This document shows positions 16,489 through 26,194 of a stretch of DNA of 57,300 bases, piece by piece. The stretch's first letter is position 1. Each line of letters begins with the position of its first letter. The notes beneath the pieces are model-generated. The model was not told the DNA's origin. It saw nothing but the letters and a program-made list of their open reading frames with translations, and did not search any database. This stretch comes from Victivallales bacterium (lineage in GTDB: Bacteria; Verrucomicrobiota; Lentisphaeria; Oligosphaerales; Oligosphaeraceae): positions 1 to 57,300 of the forward strand of contig JAFPYX010000057.1 of the NCBI GenBank assembly GCA_017417585.1. Direction: 5' to 3'. Position numbers and translations under genes: made by a program.

Positions 16489-19400
16489 ATGCGAAACGCC
16501 CTTCATTGCTTTGCTCTGGTTTCTCTGCTGACTGTCTCATCGCTTTTTGCGGCCTGGACGCCGATGACCGTGGTTCCCGCTAGTGCCGATGGTTCTGCCG
16601 CTGCCTATCTGGGCGAGTTCATCGCGCTGGACGGTATGAGCCGCCCCGAGGCCAACACCGCAGTCTTCGTGTGGAAGGACGCCGAGGCGATGCATTTCCG
16701 CTTCGAGTGCCAGGAACCCTACATGGGCAAGATAAAGACGAACATTGATGTGCAGGATGGCGCGGTGTGGGAGGACGACTGCGTGGAGATCTTCCTTCAG
16801 CCCAAGGGGGCAGAGAACTACCTGCATTTCATCGCCAGTTCGCGCGGTGTCAAATATGACGAGCAGGACCGCGACGTGACGTGGAATGGCGAGTGGGAGG
16901 TCCGTACCACCTGCAAGGTCTATGACTGGAGCGCGGAGTTTACCATCCCCTTCAGTACCTTGGGCGCGATACCACAGGAGGGCGATGAATGGCGGATGAA
17001 CGTGGGGCGTGGTCGATATTCGGTCAAGGAGATATCCAGTTGGTCCTCTACGGTCAAGGAGTCATTCCACGATGTCGAGTGCTTCGGCACCATCCGCTTC
17101 AGCGATTCAGAGCCGTATCCGGTTGGCGCGCCGGCCGCGCGGGAATCGAACGCCCCCGCTCCACAGCTTCTGTGGCATGGCGAAGAACCCGCTCTGCGCA
17201 CCGCCGAAGTGCGGGCCGGGCATCCTGGATACCGGGTGCTCTGCGAAGAGTATTCTTCGGGCGGGAAGGTGGTCATGCAGTGTTACCACGTCTCCCGCAA
17301 CTATCGCGGAGAGGAGATTCTTGCCCCTGCGCTGGAGCGTCTGAAGCCGTATCAGGACGATGACGCGAAGGCGCTGCGTTCCGAGGCGGAGGTGCTCATC
17401 AACGCCTCGTCCGTGCCTGTCGCGCTCTTTCCCGCACTGGAGCATCAGTCCGAATTGCTCGCCGCAAAGATCATTCAGTACGCCGACCGGCAGCAATTCA
17501 TTTCAAATGGTCACAAGCCGCGCGAAATCCTCTATGGCGTGGAGAGCTCGCTGGTCAAACTCCTTCCGATTCATCCCTACGAAGGCGAAATCGGCGGCAC
17601 GGTGAGACTCGATGCCGCGCGCAACGAAATGGATGCCGCGCAGGTCACGCTCTTCGCGGGCGAGGCACCGTTGTTGCTGACGAAGGCGCGGCTGGTCGGC
17701 GACCTGGTCGCAAGAGACGGAAGCACCTTGTCTTCCAGCAACTTCCGCATCCGTCGCGAGGGCTATGTCGAGATGATTCCCACGGACCACAAGGTCATCT
17801 ACACAGGGCCTTGGCCGGATGTGCTGATGGAAGCCACGCCCTTCGATGTCGTGGCGAATGGCCGTGAGACGCTCTGGGTGGATGTGCGTGTGCCCGTCGA
17901 TACCAACCCGGGGTTCTACACGGGCCAGCTCGTTCTGGAGGCGAAAAACTCTTTGCCGACGGTGGTTCCGTTGGTGGTGCAGGTGCGTTCATTCACGATT
18001 CCAAAGGACTCCAGCATTGTGACCGCCTTCGGTCTGCATCAGTTTGCGGTCAAGCAGAATGAGGACTCCTACCGGGAGAACATGCACGAGCACCGCGTGA
18101 GCCCATATCAGAGTGCGCAGCGCCCGGAGCTGCTTCGCAGGCCGTCGCTTGAGATCAAGGGAGGAGACACGTTGGAATTAACCGTTACGAACGACCGCGC
18201 GGGGCACCTTCGAGTCGTGGCCTATGATGTCTCGAACAATGCGCAGACGCTTTTGGAACAAGACATTGCAGTAGGCGATGGACAGCGCTTCATGGCCGTT
18301 TTTCCGGAGAACCGTCGTTTCGACGGGCTATGGGCACTGGAAGCCAAGCTCAGCGGCGCGGGACGCGCGACGATGACGGCGGTGCTTCGGCAGGGCGAGC
18401 GTGAGCGTACGCTCATCGACGGCGAGGAGGCTTTTGCCTGTTTTGGCGAGGAATGGATGTACGCATGGCCGGAGTGGGAGTTCCTCGCCATGGACCTCTA
18501 CGACCGTCCCGCCGAAGTGAACTGGGCGCCGTTCGACGAGAGCTTCGAGGCGGCCTTGAAGCGCGGCATCACCTCCCACGAACTGCCCTCCGGCTCGCCA
18601 AGGCCGCTCTGGCTGCGCCTCTACCGTGAGCACCTCATCGAGAAAGGCTGGTTCGAGCATTTCTACACTTATCTTTCCGACGAGCCGGAAGCCAAGGACT
18701 ATCCAGCCATCAACGAGGCACTGGCCGCCGCCAAGCGCATCGGCGACCACGACATCCACAACATGATGACCGCACGTTCCTTCCCCGAGGCGCTCAAGTT
18801 CGTGGACATCTGGTGCCCCGAAATCTACTCTTTCGACGCTGAGGGCGCGAAGGCCGAGCAGGACCGCGGCCGCAACGTCTGGTGGTACACCGCATTCGGC
18901 ACGCGCCATCCCTACCCGAATGTCTGGATCGATTACCCCGCCATTGACTGCCGCGTCTGGCCCTGGATGAGCTGGAAGCACGACCTGGACGGCATGCTCT
19001 ACTGGGCGGTCACCTGGTGGGGCTGGAACAACCCGTGGTTCTCCGGCGGGACCTTCCCGAACGCCAATGGCGACGGCTCGCTGATGTATCCCAGCGAGGG
19101 AGACGACGGCACGCCTGTGGATTCCATTCGCTGGGAGTGCTTCCGCGACGGCATGGAGGACTACGAGGTCTTCTGCCTCCTGGAGGCCGCGAAGCGCGAA
19201 CTGGGCGACCACGCTCCCGAGCTTAGCGCCCGCATTGACGCACTCCTTGCCATCAATCCGAATGTGCTGGAGGACTTCGAACACTACAACCTGGACCCCA
19301 AGCCGATGCTGGCTGCGCGCAAGGCCATGTCGGATACGCTGGAGGCGGCCATGGACATCCTCGGACATCAGCCGGAGATCGTCGGCCGTCCGCGTTGGCG

Positions 19401-20202
19401 CAAGGGGCTGGTCGGCGAAGAGGCCGCCAACACGCTGGCGGAGTTCGATGAAGCGGAGCGTGTTCGCCGCCGGACGGTATTCGAGGAGAATCGCGCAAAG
19501 CTGGAAGCCTTGGAGACGGGGCGTCCGGCGGATCTCCCCGAGGAAGGCCTCCGTCTCTATTACGACTTCGAGGGCGATTTTGCATTGGCGGTGGATCGTT
19601 CGGGAAATCGTCTGGACGGGATGCCGGCCGAAGGGCGGCGCGTGGCGGGCGTGGGACGGCCCGGTTCCGCATTCCGCACGAAGTCCCAGTGGGGCAGGGT
19701 GATGTTGCCTGGCGGTGCAGAAATCCTTGGCCATCAGCCGGAAACGGGAACCGTTGCCTTCTGGGTTTGCCCGGATTTCGACAAGGAGTTCGTTATTGCA
19801 CAAAAGCATGTCGCGCTTGCCTATCTCATGGAGACCGACGAGAACGCCACGCCTAGCGGGTATGACGAAATCGGAATCTACCTCAGTGGCGATAAGCTCA
19901 AGGCGCGAGTGGGTGGAATGTGCCCCGAAATCAACTTGGGTTCCGTGCACTCGCCGCTGAAAAAGGGCGAGTGGACTCATTTGGCGCTGACCTGGAAATC
20001 GGGCGAACGGATCCTCTACGTCAATGGCAAGCCGGTCATTACCAACCGGAAGCCCTTCACTACGCCAAGACTCGACGGCTTCCCCGCGACCCTGGGCACG
20101 CATCCCAGCAACATCGCCATGTATGCGCCCGGTACCTACGACGAGCTCCGGATCTACGACCGCGCCCTGACTGCCGAAGAGATTCAGCGTCTTGCAAAAT
20201 GA
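16489..20202 (+). CDS. Large secreted DUF4091/LamG glycoside-hydrolase-like protein
   Basis: A 1237-residue protein starting at the ATG at 16489, which gives a clean signal peptide (ALVSLLTVSSLFAA). Residues about 23-200 resemble a CBM9-type carbohydrate-binding domain (FRFECQEP, DDCVEIFLQP). The middle carries a DUF4091 glycosidase-like barrel with YLSDEP near 728 supplying acidic residues and a Trp-rich stretch near 845. The C-terminus (about 1015-1235) is a LamG/concanavalin-like domain (LYYDFEG, GTVAFWV, ELRIYDRAL). Likely role is extracellular glycan recognition and hydrolysis; substrate unknown. The next gene encodes a pseudopilin, a common neighbour in this phylum. Confidence 0.85.
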   Translation: MRNALHCFALVSLLTVSSLFAAWTPMTVVPASADGSAAAYLGEFIALDGMSRPEANTAVFVWKDAEAMHFRFECQEPYMGKIKTNIDVQDGAVWEDDCVEIFLQPKGAENYLHFIASSRGVKYDEQDRDVTWNGEWEVRTTCKVYDWSAEFTIPFSTLGAIPQEGDEWRMNVGRGRYSVKEISSWSSTVKESFHDVECFGTIRFSDSEPYPVGAPAARESNAPAPQLLWHGEEPALRTAEVRAGHPGYRVLCEEYSSGGKVVMQCYHVSRNYRGEEILAPALERLKPYQDDDAKALRSEAEVLINASSVPVALFPALEHQSELLAAKIIQYADRQQFISNGHKPREILYGVESSLVKLLPIHPYEGEIGGTVRLDAARNEMDAAQVTLFAGEAPLLLTKARLVGDLVARDGSTLSSSNFRIRREGYVEMIPTDHKVIYTGPWPDVLMEATPFDVVANGRETLWVDVRVPVDTNPGFYTGQLVLEAKNSLPTVVPLVVQVRSFTIPKDSSIVTAFGLHQFAVKQNEDSYRENMHEHRVSPYQSAQRPELLRRPSLEIKGGDTLELTVTNDRAGHLRVVAYDVSNNAQTLLEQDIAVGDGQRFMAVFPENRRFDGLWALEAKLSGAGRATMTAVLRQGERERTLIDGEEAFACFGEEWMYAWPEWEFLAMDLYDRPAEVNWAPFDESFEAALKRGITSHELPSGSPRPLWLRLYREHLIEKGWFEHFYTYLSDEPEAKDYPAINEALAAAKRIGDHDIHNMMTARSFPEALKFVDIWCPEIYSFDAEGAKAEQDRGRNVWWYTAFGTRHPYPNVWIDYPAIDCRVWPWMSWKHDLDGMLYWAVTWWGWNNPWFSGGTFPNANGDGSLMYPSEGDDGTPVDSIRWECFRDGMEDYEVFCLLEAAKRELGDHAPELSARIDALLAINPNVLEDFEHYNLDPKPMLAARKAMSDTLEAAMDILGHQPEIVGRPRWRKGLVGEEAANTLAEFDEAERVRRRTVFEENRAKLEALETGRPADLPEEGLRLYYDFEGDFALAVDRSGNRLDGMPAEGRRVAGVGRPGSAFRTKSQWGRVMLPGGAEILGHQPETGTVAFWVCPDFDKEFVIAQKHVALAYLMETDENATPSGYDEIGIYLSGDKLKARVGGMCPEINLGSVHSPLKKGEWTHLALTWKSGERILYVNGKPVITNRKPFTTPRLDGFPATLGTHPSNIAMYAPGTYDELRIYDRALTAEEIQRLAK

Positions 20203-20320
20203 AAGGAGATGGTCTTGATAACTTGGAGGTTGTCGTCGAAATGGATCCCTGCGCTGCCGAGCCATACAGACCAAAGCATTGATTGCCCACGATTGATATA
20301 ATCCTTTTCCTTCCAGTCGC

Positions 20321-20348
20321 TTGAATTTTGGATTTTTTTTTCTATAAT
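20321..20348 (+). promoter_or_regulatory. Sigma-70-type promoter of the pseudopilin gene
   Basis: TTGAAT, a 16-base spacer and a perfect TATAAT, 51 bases before the start codon and inside a very AT-rich stretch. The best promoter-like sequence in the window. Confidence 0.6.
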
Positions 20349-20398
20349 ATTTTAGATTTTCCTTAACTAACTTTAATTAAATTTTAATTGGAACTACG

Positions 20399-21274
20399 AT
20401 GAAAAAGACCTTTACCCTGATTGAGCTTCTAGTTGTCATTGCAATTATTGCAATTCTGGCCTCCATGCTGTTGCCGGCCTTGTCCAAGGCACGTGCGAAG
20501 GCGCGTGGCATCTCCTGCCTGAGCAACCAGAAGCAGCTGATGCTGGCGGTCCTGGAATACTCTCTGGACAGCGATGACTGCGCAGTCATCAAACCCGGTT
20601 ACGAAGGCAATGCTCCCTATTGGTGCTGGCCGTGCGCCTATACCGACAACTGGAATTGCGCCGGAATACGGGCAAATGGCAACCCCATGAATTGCTGTCT
20701 GGGACTGGGTTACTACTCTGGCGGAACCATCGACCACTGCCCCGATACCGAGACCCATAAGACCAAGGTGAATACCACCGAAGACTGCTTCGCAGCCTAC
20801 CGCGGGGCATACGCCATGCCGATGAACCGCTCCTGGGACTCCCATGTCGGAGATTTCGGCGGCCTCGCCGACTCCACCTGGGGTGGCCTGGAAGCCAAGA
20901 CCGCCGTCTCTATCGGCAACGGTGGCTACGGCATGCGCCCGGACAAGGGGGTCGTGCGTGCTTCGCAGCGCTGGGTCTTCGCGGACTCCGTGTGGATTGA
21001 TCCGAACTTCACCCCCACCCGTAAAGGTGCCGCCTTCATCGGCATCCATGACTATACCTACAGCTCCGGCTCCGACTGGCGCACGCTGGCCGCACGCCAT
21101 ACCGGCAAGTGCAACATGGCATTCTGGGACGGCCACGCCTCCGCGATCACCCCGCGTATGGCATGCGAATTCTTTGCGCTGGTCGGCAAGGATGAGTCTC
21201 TCTGCAGCATGGGCAAGATTCTCGTCGATTCTGGCTGGGAGACCTATCCCAGCCTGACTGGCGAAGTGCACTAA
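20399..21274 (+). CDS. Type II secretion-like pseudopilin with H-X9-DG motif
   Basis: A 291-residue protein with a short basic leader and the prepilin N-methylation motif [20 protein letters not shown], then [14 protein letters not shown], standard for the large pseudopilin families of Lentisphaerota and Planctomycetota. The C-terminal region has [15 protein letters not shown], the H-X9-DG signature. The globular part contains many cysteines. Such proteins are exported and processed by a prepilin peptidase; their individual roles are not known. A strong hairpin follows the stop. Confidence 0.92.
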   Translation: MKKTFTLIELLVVIAIIAILASMLLPALSKARAKARGISCLSNQKQLMLAVLEYSLDSDDCAVIKPGYEGNAPYWCWPCAYTDNWNCAGIRANGNPMNCCLGLGYYSGGTIDHCPDTETHKTKVNTTEDCFAAYRGAYAMPMNRSWDSHVGDFGGLADSTWGGLEAKTAVSIGNGGYGMRPDKGVVRASQRWVFADSVWIDPNFTPTRKGAAFIGIHDYTYSSGSDWRTLAARHTGKCNMAFWDGHASAITPRMACEFFALVGKDESLCSMGKILVDSGWETYPSLTGEVH

Positions 21275-21296
21275 GTTGCATCGAAAGCTCTGAATC

Positions 21297-21339
21297 GCAA
21301 ACGCCCCCGCGACACGATAGATGTCGCGGGGGCGTTTGC
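21297..21339 (+). terminator. Terminator-like hairpin after the pseudopilin
   Basis: An 18-bp perfect, GC-rich stem (arms 21297-21314 and 21322-21339) with a 7-base loop, 22 bases after the stop. No T-tract follows, but the stem is very stable. Confidence 0.65.
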
Positions 21340-21422
21340 GATATGGCTGGTATCCAAATGAAAAAAGAATTATTGATGGTTGCAATATTGGTTGGGGTTG
21401 ATTGGCTCGTTTTCTCATTTAG

Positions 21423-21611
21423 CCATCGATAAGAAATAAAATTGCGCAGGAAAGTGAGTCAAAAATCAAAGACATTTCCATTGTGGGAGTATGGTTTTCG
21501 TTTGAAAACAATGCAAAAGGTATAGTGGTTATCTATAATATTGAAAACAATGGGTGGTATTCGACAGCCTATTGGTATCCATTCCGTTCTGAGATCCATC
21601 TTTGTAAATAG
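21423..21611 (+). pseudogene. AT-rich coding remnant without a start codon
   Basis: An open frame of about 62 codons ending at TAG 21609-21611 translates to a protein-like string with many aromatic residues (for example VGVWFSFENN and NNGWYSTAYWYPF). There is no ATG and base composition is much lower in GC than the surroundings. It could be the tail of a foreign or decayed gene. The gap 21275-21712 otherwise holds only the two hairpins. Confidence 0.22.
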
Positions 21612-21650
21612 AACTTAACTATACAGAAGCAAGCGATTCTCCTAATACGA

Positions 21651-21687
21651 AAAACACCCCGCAAGATCACGCCTTGCGGGGTGTTTT
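21651..21687. terminator. Bidirectional terminator between pseudopilin region and mscS-like gene
   Basis: A 15-bp perfect stem (arms 21651-21665 and 21673-21687) with a 7-base loop; both ends are T-rich on the outgoing strand, so it can stop transcription from either side. It lies 26 bases after the stop of the minus-strand channel gene. Confidence 0.85.
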
Positions 21688-21712
21688 ACAATAAACTTTA
21701 ATTTCAGCGCGA

Positions 21713-22801
21713 CTACTTCTGGTTTACCAGATAGGTGGTGTTGCTGGGGAAGGCGAAGTCGATTCCGGCCTGGTTGAAGCGTTCCAGAATTTGCAAATGG
21801 ATTTCGGTCAGCTCGGTGTTCTTCTGGGCCAGGTCGTCGGTGCCAAACCAGATGATTACCATGATGTTGAGCGACCAGTCTTTCATTTCGTTGAAGACGA
21901 TGATGGGATTTCGAACCTTGTTGCAGAGTGGGCGGCTGTCGAGGATTTCCTTGATGATTTCCATCGCTCGGCGCATTTTCTCCGGGGGTGTGGAGTAGGT
22001 CACGCCGATGTTGAGCGTCTGACGGATGTGCTTGCGGTCGGTATTATTTATGATGACTTGGTCTGCGACGACGCGATTGGGGATGACCAGCAGCTCTCCT
22101 GTGAAGGCTCGCAAGCGCATCGAGCGAAGACCGATGTTTTCAACGAGACCCTCCTGGTCGCCGATTTTTACCCAGTCGCCAATCTTAAATGGGGCATCGC
22201 CGATGAGCGATACTGCGCCAAAGAGGTTTGCGACTGTGTTTTGGGCTGCAAAGGCAAGCGCCAGGCCGATGACGCCCGCGCCAGCCAGCATGGCGCTGAC
22301 ATTGAGGCTGAAGACATTTTGAAGCAGGAAGAAGAAGGCCAGGAACCATAGGATGGCCAGCAGCAGTCTCCGAATCAGGTCGGTCATCAACACTTGTTGC
22401 GCCTTCTGGGCTTTGGTCTCGTGCTGGATCAGCCATTGGCAGAAGCTGTTGAGCAGGATATTCAAGCCAACGGTCAGGACGAATGTAATTCCGCAAATGA
22501 ACCCACGCTCAATCCAGAGATTTGCGGTAGAGTTGTCAATCGGCAGTACGGCGATTGAGAGGCGAATCCCGAAGAGCAGGCCCAGCCAGGTCAAAGGCCG
22601 TAATGCCTTTTTATATAACCGTGCAAGCAGAGGATGCTTGCCTGAAGATTCCCATCGTTTGATTGGGACTAGCCATTGAATGAGGCGGACAACGATGATG
22701 CATACGCCGAAAATGGCGAATGCCAGGAGCAGTTGTTGCCAGTGCGAGCAAAGCCACCCCTTAACGGCCTGGAAATAATCTGTAAAGTTGAAATTGTCCA
22801 T
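21713..22801 (-). CDS. MscS-family mechanosensitive channel
   Basis: A 362-residue small-conductance mechanosensitive channel protein with about four membrane helices in the first 200 residues. The pore helix AGAGVIGLALAFAAQNTVANLFG and the following beta domain with GDWVKIGDQEGLVENIGLRSMRLR and VIPN are diagnostic. It acts as an emergency valve during hypo-osmotic stress. Monocistronic, with its own terminator. Confidence 0.95.
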   Translation of the reverse strand: MDNFNFTDYFQAVKGWLCSHWQQLLLAFAIFGVCIIVVRLIQWLVPIKRWESSGKHPLLARLYKKALRPLTWLGLLFGIRLSIAVLPIDNSTANLWIERGFICGITFVLTVGLNILLNSFCQWLIQHETKAQKAQQVLMTDLIRRLLLAILWFLAFFFLLQNVFSLNVSAMLAGAGVIGLALAFAAQNTVANLFGAVSLIGDAPFKIGDWVKIGDQEGLVENIGLRSMRLRAFTGELLVIPNRVVADQVIINNTDRKHIRQTLNIGVTYSTPPEKMRRAMEIIKEILDSRPLCNKVRNPIIVFNEMKDWSLNIMVIIWFGTDDLAQKNTELTEIHLQILERFNQAGIDFAFPSNTTYLVNQK

Positions 22802-22829
22802 TGGGGCTGTGTCTGGAATAGACGAAGTG

Positions 22830-22966
22830 ATTTCAAAACTCCTCGTGAAAATGACAGGGCATGGAATGCAGATGCGCCGAAATGTGGATTGAGTCGTAGC
22901 CGCTACGGGGGAACCGATTCCGGATGCAGATGCGAGGCCATATTCTTCGACGGCGAGTTTTGAAAT
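22830..22966. repeat. Inverted and direct repeats in the 22802-23126 gap
   Basis: A 12-bp perfect inverted repeat (arms 22830-22841 and 22955-22966) encloses two near-identical copies of ATGCAGATGCG (near 22867 and 22924). The layout could be a remnant of a small mobile element or an operator. I see no gene in this gap. Confidence 0.35.
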
Positions 22967-23126
22967 TCCCTCGGATGGTCACTAGTTGCGGAAGGGAGTT
23001 TAATGTAATGCAATTCCATGAATCATGCGGGCAGAATTCAAAATGCCGCATACAATAAAAAGCGACAAGTTCCGTTTTATTAAAAATAGTGGTTCAAATC
23101 ATGGAGGCATTTGACGGGAGGTTCCA

Positions 23127-23948
23127 ATGGGTAATGACAAACAATGGATTGCCATCATTGTAGTAGTTGTGGTTGTTGCGGTCGGTGCGTTGGGAGGCGC
23201 CATGTATTATCGGCAGGATTGTCAGGCGCTTCAGGCGCAGCTTGACGAATTGGCGGGGAAGACCTCTGGAGGAAAAATCACAGAGGAACTGGTGCGTCCA
23301 CTGGTCACGGTGGCCAGCAGCCGTCCGGCCACCACGGGCGACAGTGAGGAACTGCAGAGCCTCAACGCATATATCGACAAGTTGGAGAGCGAGAATGCAT
23401 CGCTCAAGCAGCAGCTGGAGCAAGCTCAGAACCGCAGCGAAAGCGAACAGCGCCGAAATGCCCGACGTGAGCGGAATCGGGATCCTCGCCAGCGCATGGA
23501 GGAGCTTCGGGAGACTAATCCGGAGGAATATGAGCGCATCCAGAGTCGGATGGCCGAAATGCGAACCCAGATGGAGCAACGCCAGCAGCAAGTGACCGAC
23601 TATCTGGCGAATCTGGATACCTCCAGGCTTTCCCGAAGCCAGCGCGAGACATTGCAGGATTTCCAGGCAGTTAGAGCCGAGATTCAGGAGGCGATGGCGG
23701 ATCCGGAGAATATGGACCGTGATGAAATGCGCGAACTTGGTCGCGAGATGTTCGAGTTGGCCGGGCCTGTCCGCGATATTTTATATGAGCAGCTGGCTGG
23801 CCAGTTGGGCACTGATGCGGCGGGGCTGGCTGAGAGTATCGAGGTCATACAGAATGCGACTGGCTTCGGCGGCATGGGCGGGCCTGGCGGCTTTGGCGGC
23901 CGGGGACCTGGTGGCAGGGGCGGCTTCGGCGGCAGCGGGCGGAGATAG
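23127..23948 (+). CDS. Membrane-anchored coiled-coil protein with Gly/Arg-rich tail
   Basis: A 273-residue protein: one N-terminal membrane helix (about residues 7-27), a leucine/glutamine coiled coil (about 70-100), a highly charged Arg/Glu/Gln-rich helical part (100-165), a further helical segment, and a 30-residue tail of Gly, Phe and Arg (GFGG, GGRG). No family recognised. The basic, RGG-like tail would face the periplasm if the anchor is a normal type II insertion. Ribosome binding site GGGAGG precedes the ATG. Flanked by long intergenic gaps on both sides, so monocistronic. Confidence 0.7.
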   Translation: MGNDKQWIAIIVVVVVVAVGALGGAMYYRQDCQALQAQLDELAGKTSGGKITEELVRPLVTVASSRPATTGDSEELQSLNAYIDKLESENASLKQQLEQAQNRSESEQRRNARRERNRDPRQRMEELRETNPEEYERIQSRMAEMRTQMEQRQQQVTDYLANLDTSRLSRSQRETLQDFQAVRAEIQEAMADPENMDRDEMRELGREMFELAGPVRDILYEQLAGQLGTDAAGLAESIEVIQNATGFGGMGGPGGFGGRGPGGRGGFGGSGRR

Positions 23949-24119
23949 TGCGCATTTTGTAATGCATAATTGGGCCGCGCGTTCATGCACGGCTTTTTGT
24001 GTTTTTCCGTATTCCGCGTGGGAATACAACCCGGGGCAGCATAAAAAACTGTTGATTCCTGATGTGCCCGGCCAAGTCAAGTGCATAATCGCTTTTTCAA
24101 TTGGGAACTATACTGTTTA

Positions 24120-24290
24120 GCTAGGTGAAAAATAAGGATGCCAAAGGCAGCCGCGAAACGGCGAAGGAATTCACCACCGGGGTGGCTTGTCACGCCGTGT
24201 CGCATACGCGAAGGCGGAAGCGAAGCGGAACCCGGGGTGGTGTCCCCAAAAACGAACCCTGAAAGGGTGGCAGGAAAAAGCCGGAGTGCA
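24120..24290. repeat. Palindrome-rich extragenic element
   Basis: Several nested palindromes lie in this part of the gap 23949-24341: CCACC/GGTGG at 24174-24185, a 7-bp CACCACC/GGTGGTG pair closing 24172-24242, and ACCCT-GAA-AGGGT at 24256-24268. The composition is GC-rich, unlike the AT-rich flanks. It resembles REP-type dispersed palindromic elements, but one copy only is seen here. Confidence 0.35.
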
Positions 24291-24341
24291 TAATCTAACT
24301 CATCGATATAATTCCCTTTCATTCGGGTTGGCGGAGACCGC

Positions 24342-26024
24342 CTACAAGGACTTCAAAGCCTTGTAGAGCCGCCTGCGGATATCCTGGAGCCATTCGGGGC
24401 CTTTCGGATGGTCGGCGATTTTCACTGGGCGGTCGAGGCCTTCCTGGAGGAGTGCCATCGCCTTGTCGCGTCCGGCGAGTTGTTCGTAGAGTTGGAAGGC
24501 ACGCTGGTCCTGAAGGGCGGCGGCGAAGACCTCATAATGAATGGTGTCGATGGGGGTGCCGTCGGGGCCGGGATAGACATGGAAGCAGTCGCCGCCTGCG
24601 AAACTGTGCCCGGCGGTGGTGTTGAGCCAGGGGTTGAAGCGTTCCTGCTGGACGGAATACTGCGAGAACCAGAAGTTGTGTCCCCAGTGCAGGAAGCCTT
24701 CGATTCGCAAGGCATAAAGGAGGACGCCGAGAGAGCGGTTCCGCCAGGAGGGCATTCCGAGGAGGCGGCTGGGGTCGCCGGGACCTCCGCCGCAGTAATA
24801 GACCCAGCGGGCCTTGAGCGGGAGGCTGTCGAAGGCCGCCAGGTGTGCGGTGTGCGGAATGGGACGGTATGTCACGCCCTGCCGGACGAACTCGGGTTCG
24901 GAGAGTGCATCGAAGATGGGGAATTCATCGTCGGGGAGGTGTTTCTGAAGCCTCCGCAAGCTGTCGCGGTATCTTCCGATGTCCTTGAGGCCGGGTTCGT
25001 CGGAGTTGTGGAAGAAGCACTTGCCGGCGAGCCCTTCGGCACGGAGGAACTCCGCGAGTCTTGGCAACAGCTGGTCGAGGAATTCTTGGTATTGCGGGGA
25101 GTCGGCCGATGTCTCCCAGCCAAAGCGCCGTTCGCCATTTACGAGAATCTTCGGGGCGGCGGTGGCACCCCACTGCGTGAAGGCGTGGGCCATCTCGAAT
25201 CGCTCAATGCCGCACTGGCGCGCAAGGCCTATGTAGCGCTTCAGGAGAGTGAAGTCAAAGGAATACTGACCATCCTTTTCGGTGATTCCCAGAAGTTGGA
25301 TGGTGGGGCGTTCCTGTCCGACGGCGGTGTCCAGCTCGGGTGTCCATAACGGTGTGAAGGCGACATTGACGCCGTGGACGGCCATGTCCCGGAAGTAGTT
25401 CGCCAGTATCTCCCAGAAGTGCTCCTCGGTGGGATTGGTGTGGTAATGGGCCTCCAGGCAATCCACATGGAACCAGGAACAACTCCAGAGCGTCTGTTGC
25501 GGGAGGACGTGAGGTAGGACCTCCAGGTCGATGGAGACGGTGACAGGCGGGGCAGGTGGAAGACCCCACGGTGTTCGCACTTCCGACGTGGCGGTGCGCA
25601 GCGTGATGGCGATTCGATGGAGGCCGGCAGGAGCGTCTTCCGGGAGGGCGACGGTCGCCCAGAGCGCCTGCCAGTGGTTGGCGCCCAGGCAGAAGATATT
25701 GTCACGCGCCAGCGGCATCAACGGGGCGGGGTAGAGTCCCGGTTCGGCGCTGATAATGTCCGGATCGTCCGGTGAACAAGGATTGTCGCAGGGGACGCAT
25801 TCGACCGAACGCAGGGTGATATAGGGTGACAGTACGGAATCGATTTCCGGCACCAGATAGGTGGAGCGGGGACTCTTAACCGCCAGCTGGAAGGAGACGC
25901 GCTCGCCGCGAAGCCCATACAGAGGGCCGGACAACTCCGGAGAATTCAATTCACGGCTGAGAAAGACCTTCTCCAGGTCGCTGACAAGACGGACCTCAAA
26001 TGGAAATACCTCGGAAGTTGACAT
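24342..26024 (-). CDS. DUF4091-domain glycoside-hydrolase-like protein, cytoplasmic
   Basis: A 560-residue protein with no signal peptide. The N-terminal beta domain (about residues 10-170; FQLAVKS, LPEDAPAGLHRI) and the following barrel match DUF4091 proteins, which are related to GH123-type enzymes. Residues about 335-345 hold FHNSDEPGLKD, equivalent to the SDEP motif of the secreted paralogue at 16489. The C-terminal part contains Trp-rich GFLHWGHNFW and GPDGTPIDTIHYEV, both typical. Lack of a signal peptide suggests action on imported oligosaccharides. It is alone on the minus strand. Confidence 0.8.
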   Translation of the reverse strand: MSTSEVFPFEVRLVSDLEKVFLSRELNSPELSGPLYGLRGERVSFQLAVKSPRSTYLVPEIDSVLSPYITLRSVECVPCDNPCSPDDPDIISAEPGLYPAPLMPLARDNIFCLGANHWQALWATVALPEDAPAGLHRIAITLRTATSEVRTPWGLPPAPPVTVSIDLEVLPHVLPQQTLWSCSWFHVDCLEAHYHTNPTEEHFWEILANYFRDMAVHGVNVAFTPLWTPELDTAVGQERPTIQLLGITEKDGQYSFDFTLLKRYIGLARQCGIERFEMAHAFTQWGATAAPKILVNGERRFGWETSADSPQYQEFLDQLLPRLAEFLRAEGLAGKCFFHNSDEPGLKDIGRYRDSLRRLQKHLPDDEFPIFDALSEPEFVRQGVTYRPIPHTAHLAAFDSLPLKARWVYYCGGGPGDPSRLLGMPSWRNRSLGVLLYALRIEGFLHWGHNFWFSQYSVQQERFNPWLNTTAGHSFAGGDCFHVYPGPDGTPIDTIHYEVFAAALQDQRAFQLYEQLAGRDKAMALLQEGLDRPVKIADHPKGPEWLQDIRRRLYKALKSL

Positions 26025-26194
26025 GGTGACGCTCCTGGATGAGAAAAAGAAAGTTGTCGCCGGATTGATGAAGACACGTCAAAGGCTCTGCCTGCGGAAA
26101 GGTTGTTGAACGAAGCCTTGAATGTTTCTTTAATTTATCCCCAAACGGGAATTTTACTCCAAAACGGATTTTTTTGCCAAATTGCGCTTGCAAA

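Noticed and set aside
18328..20274. 648-codon minus-strand frame
   Set aside because: Antisense shadow of the DUF4091/LamG gene.
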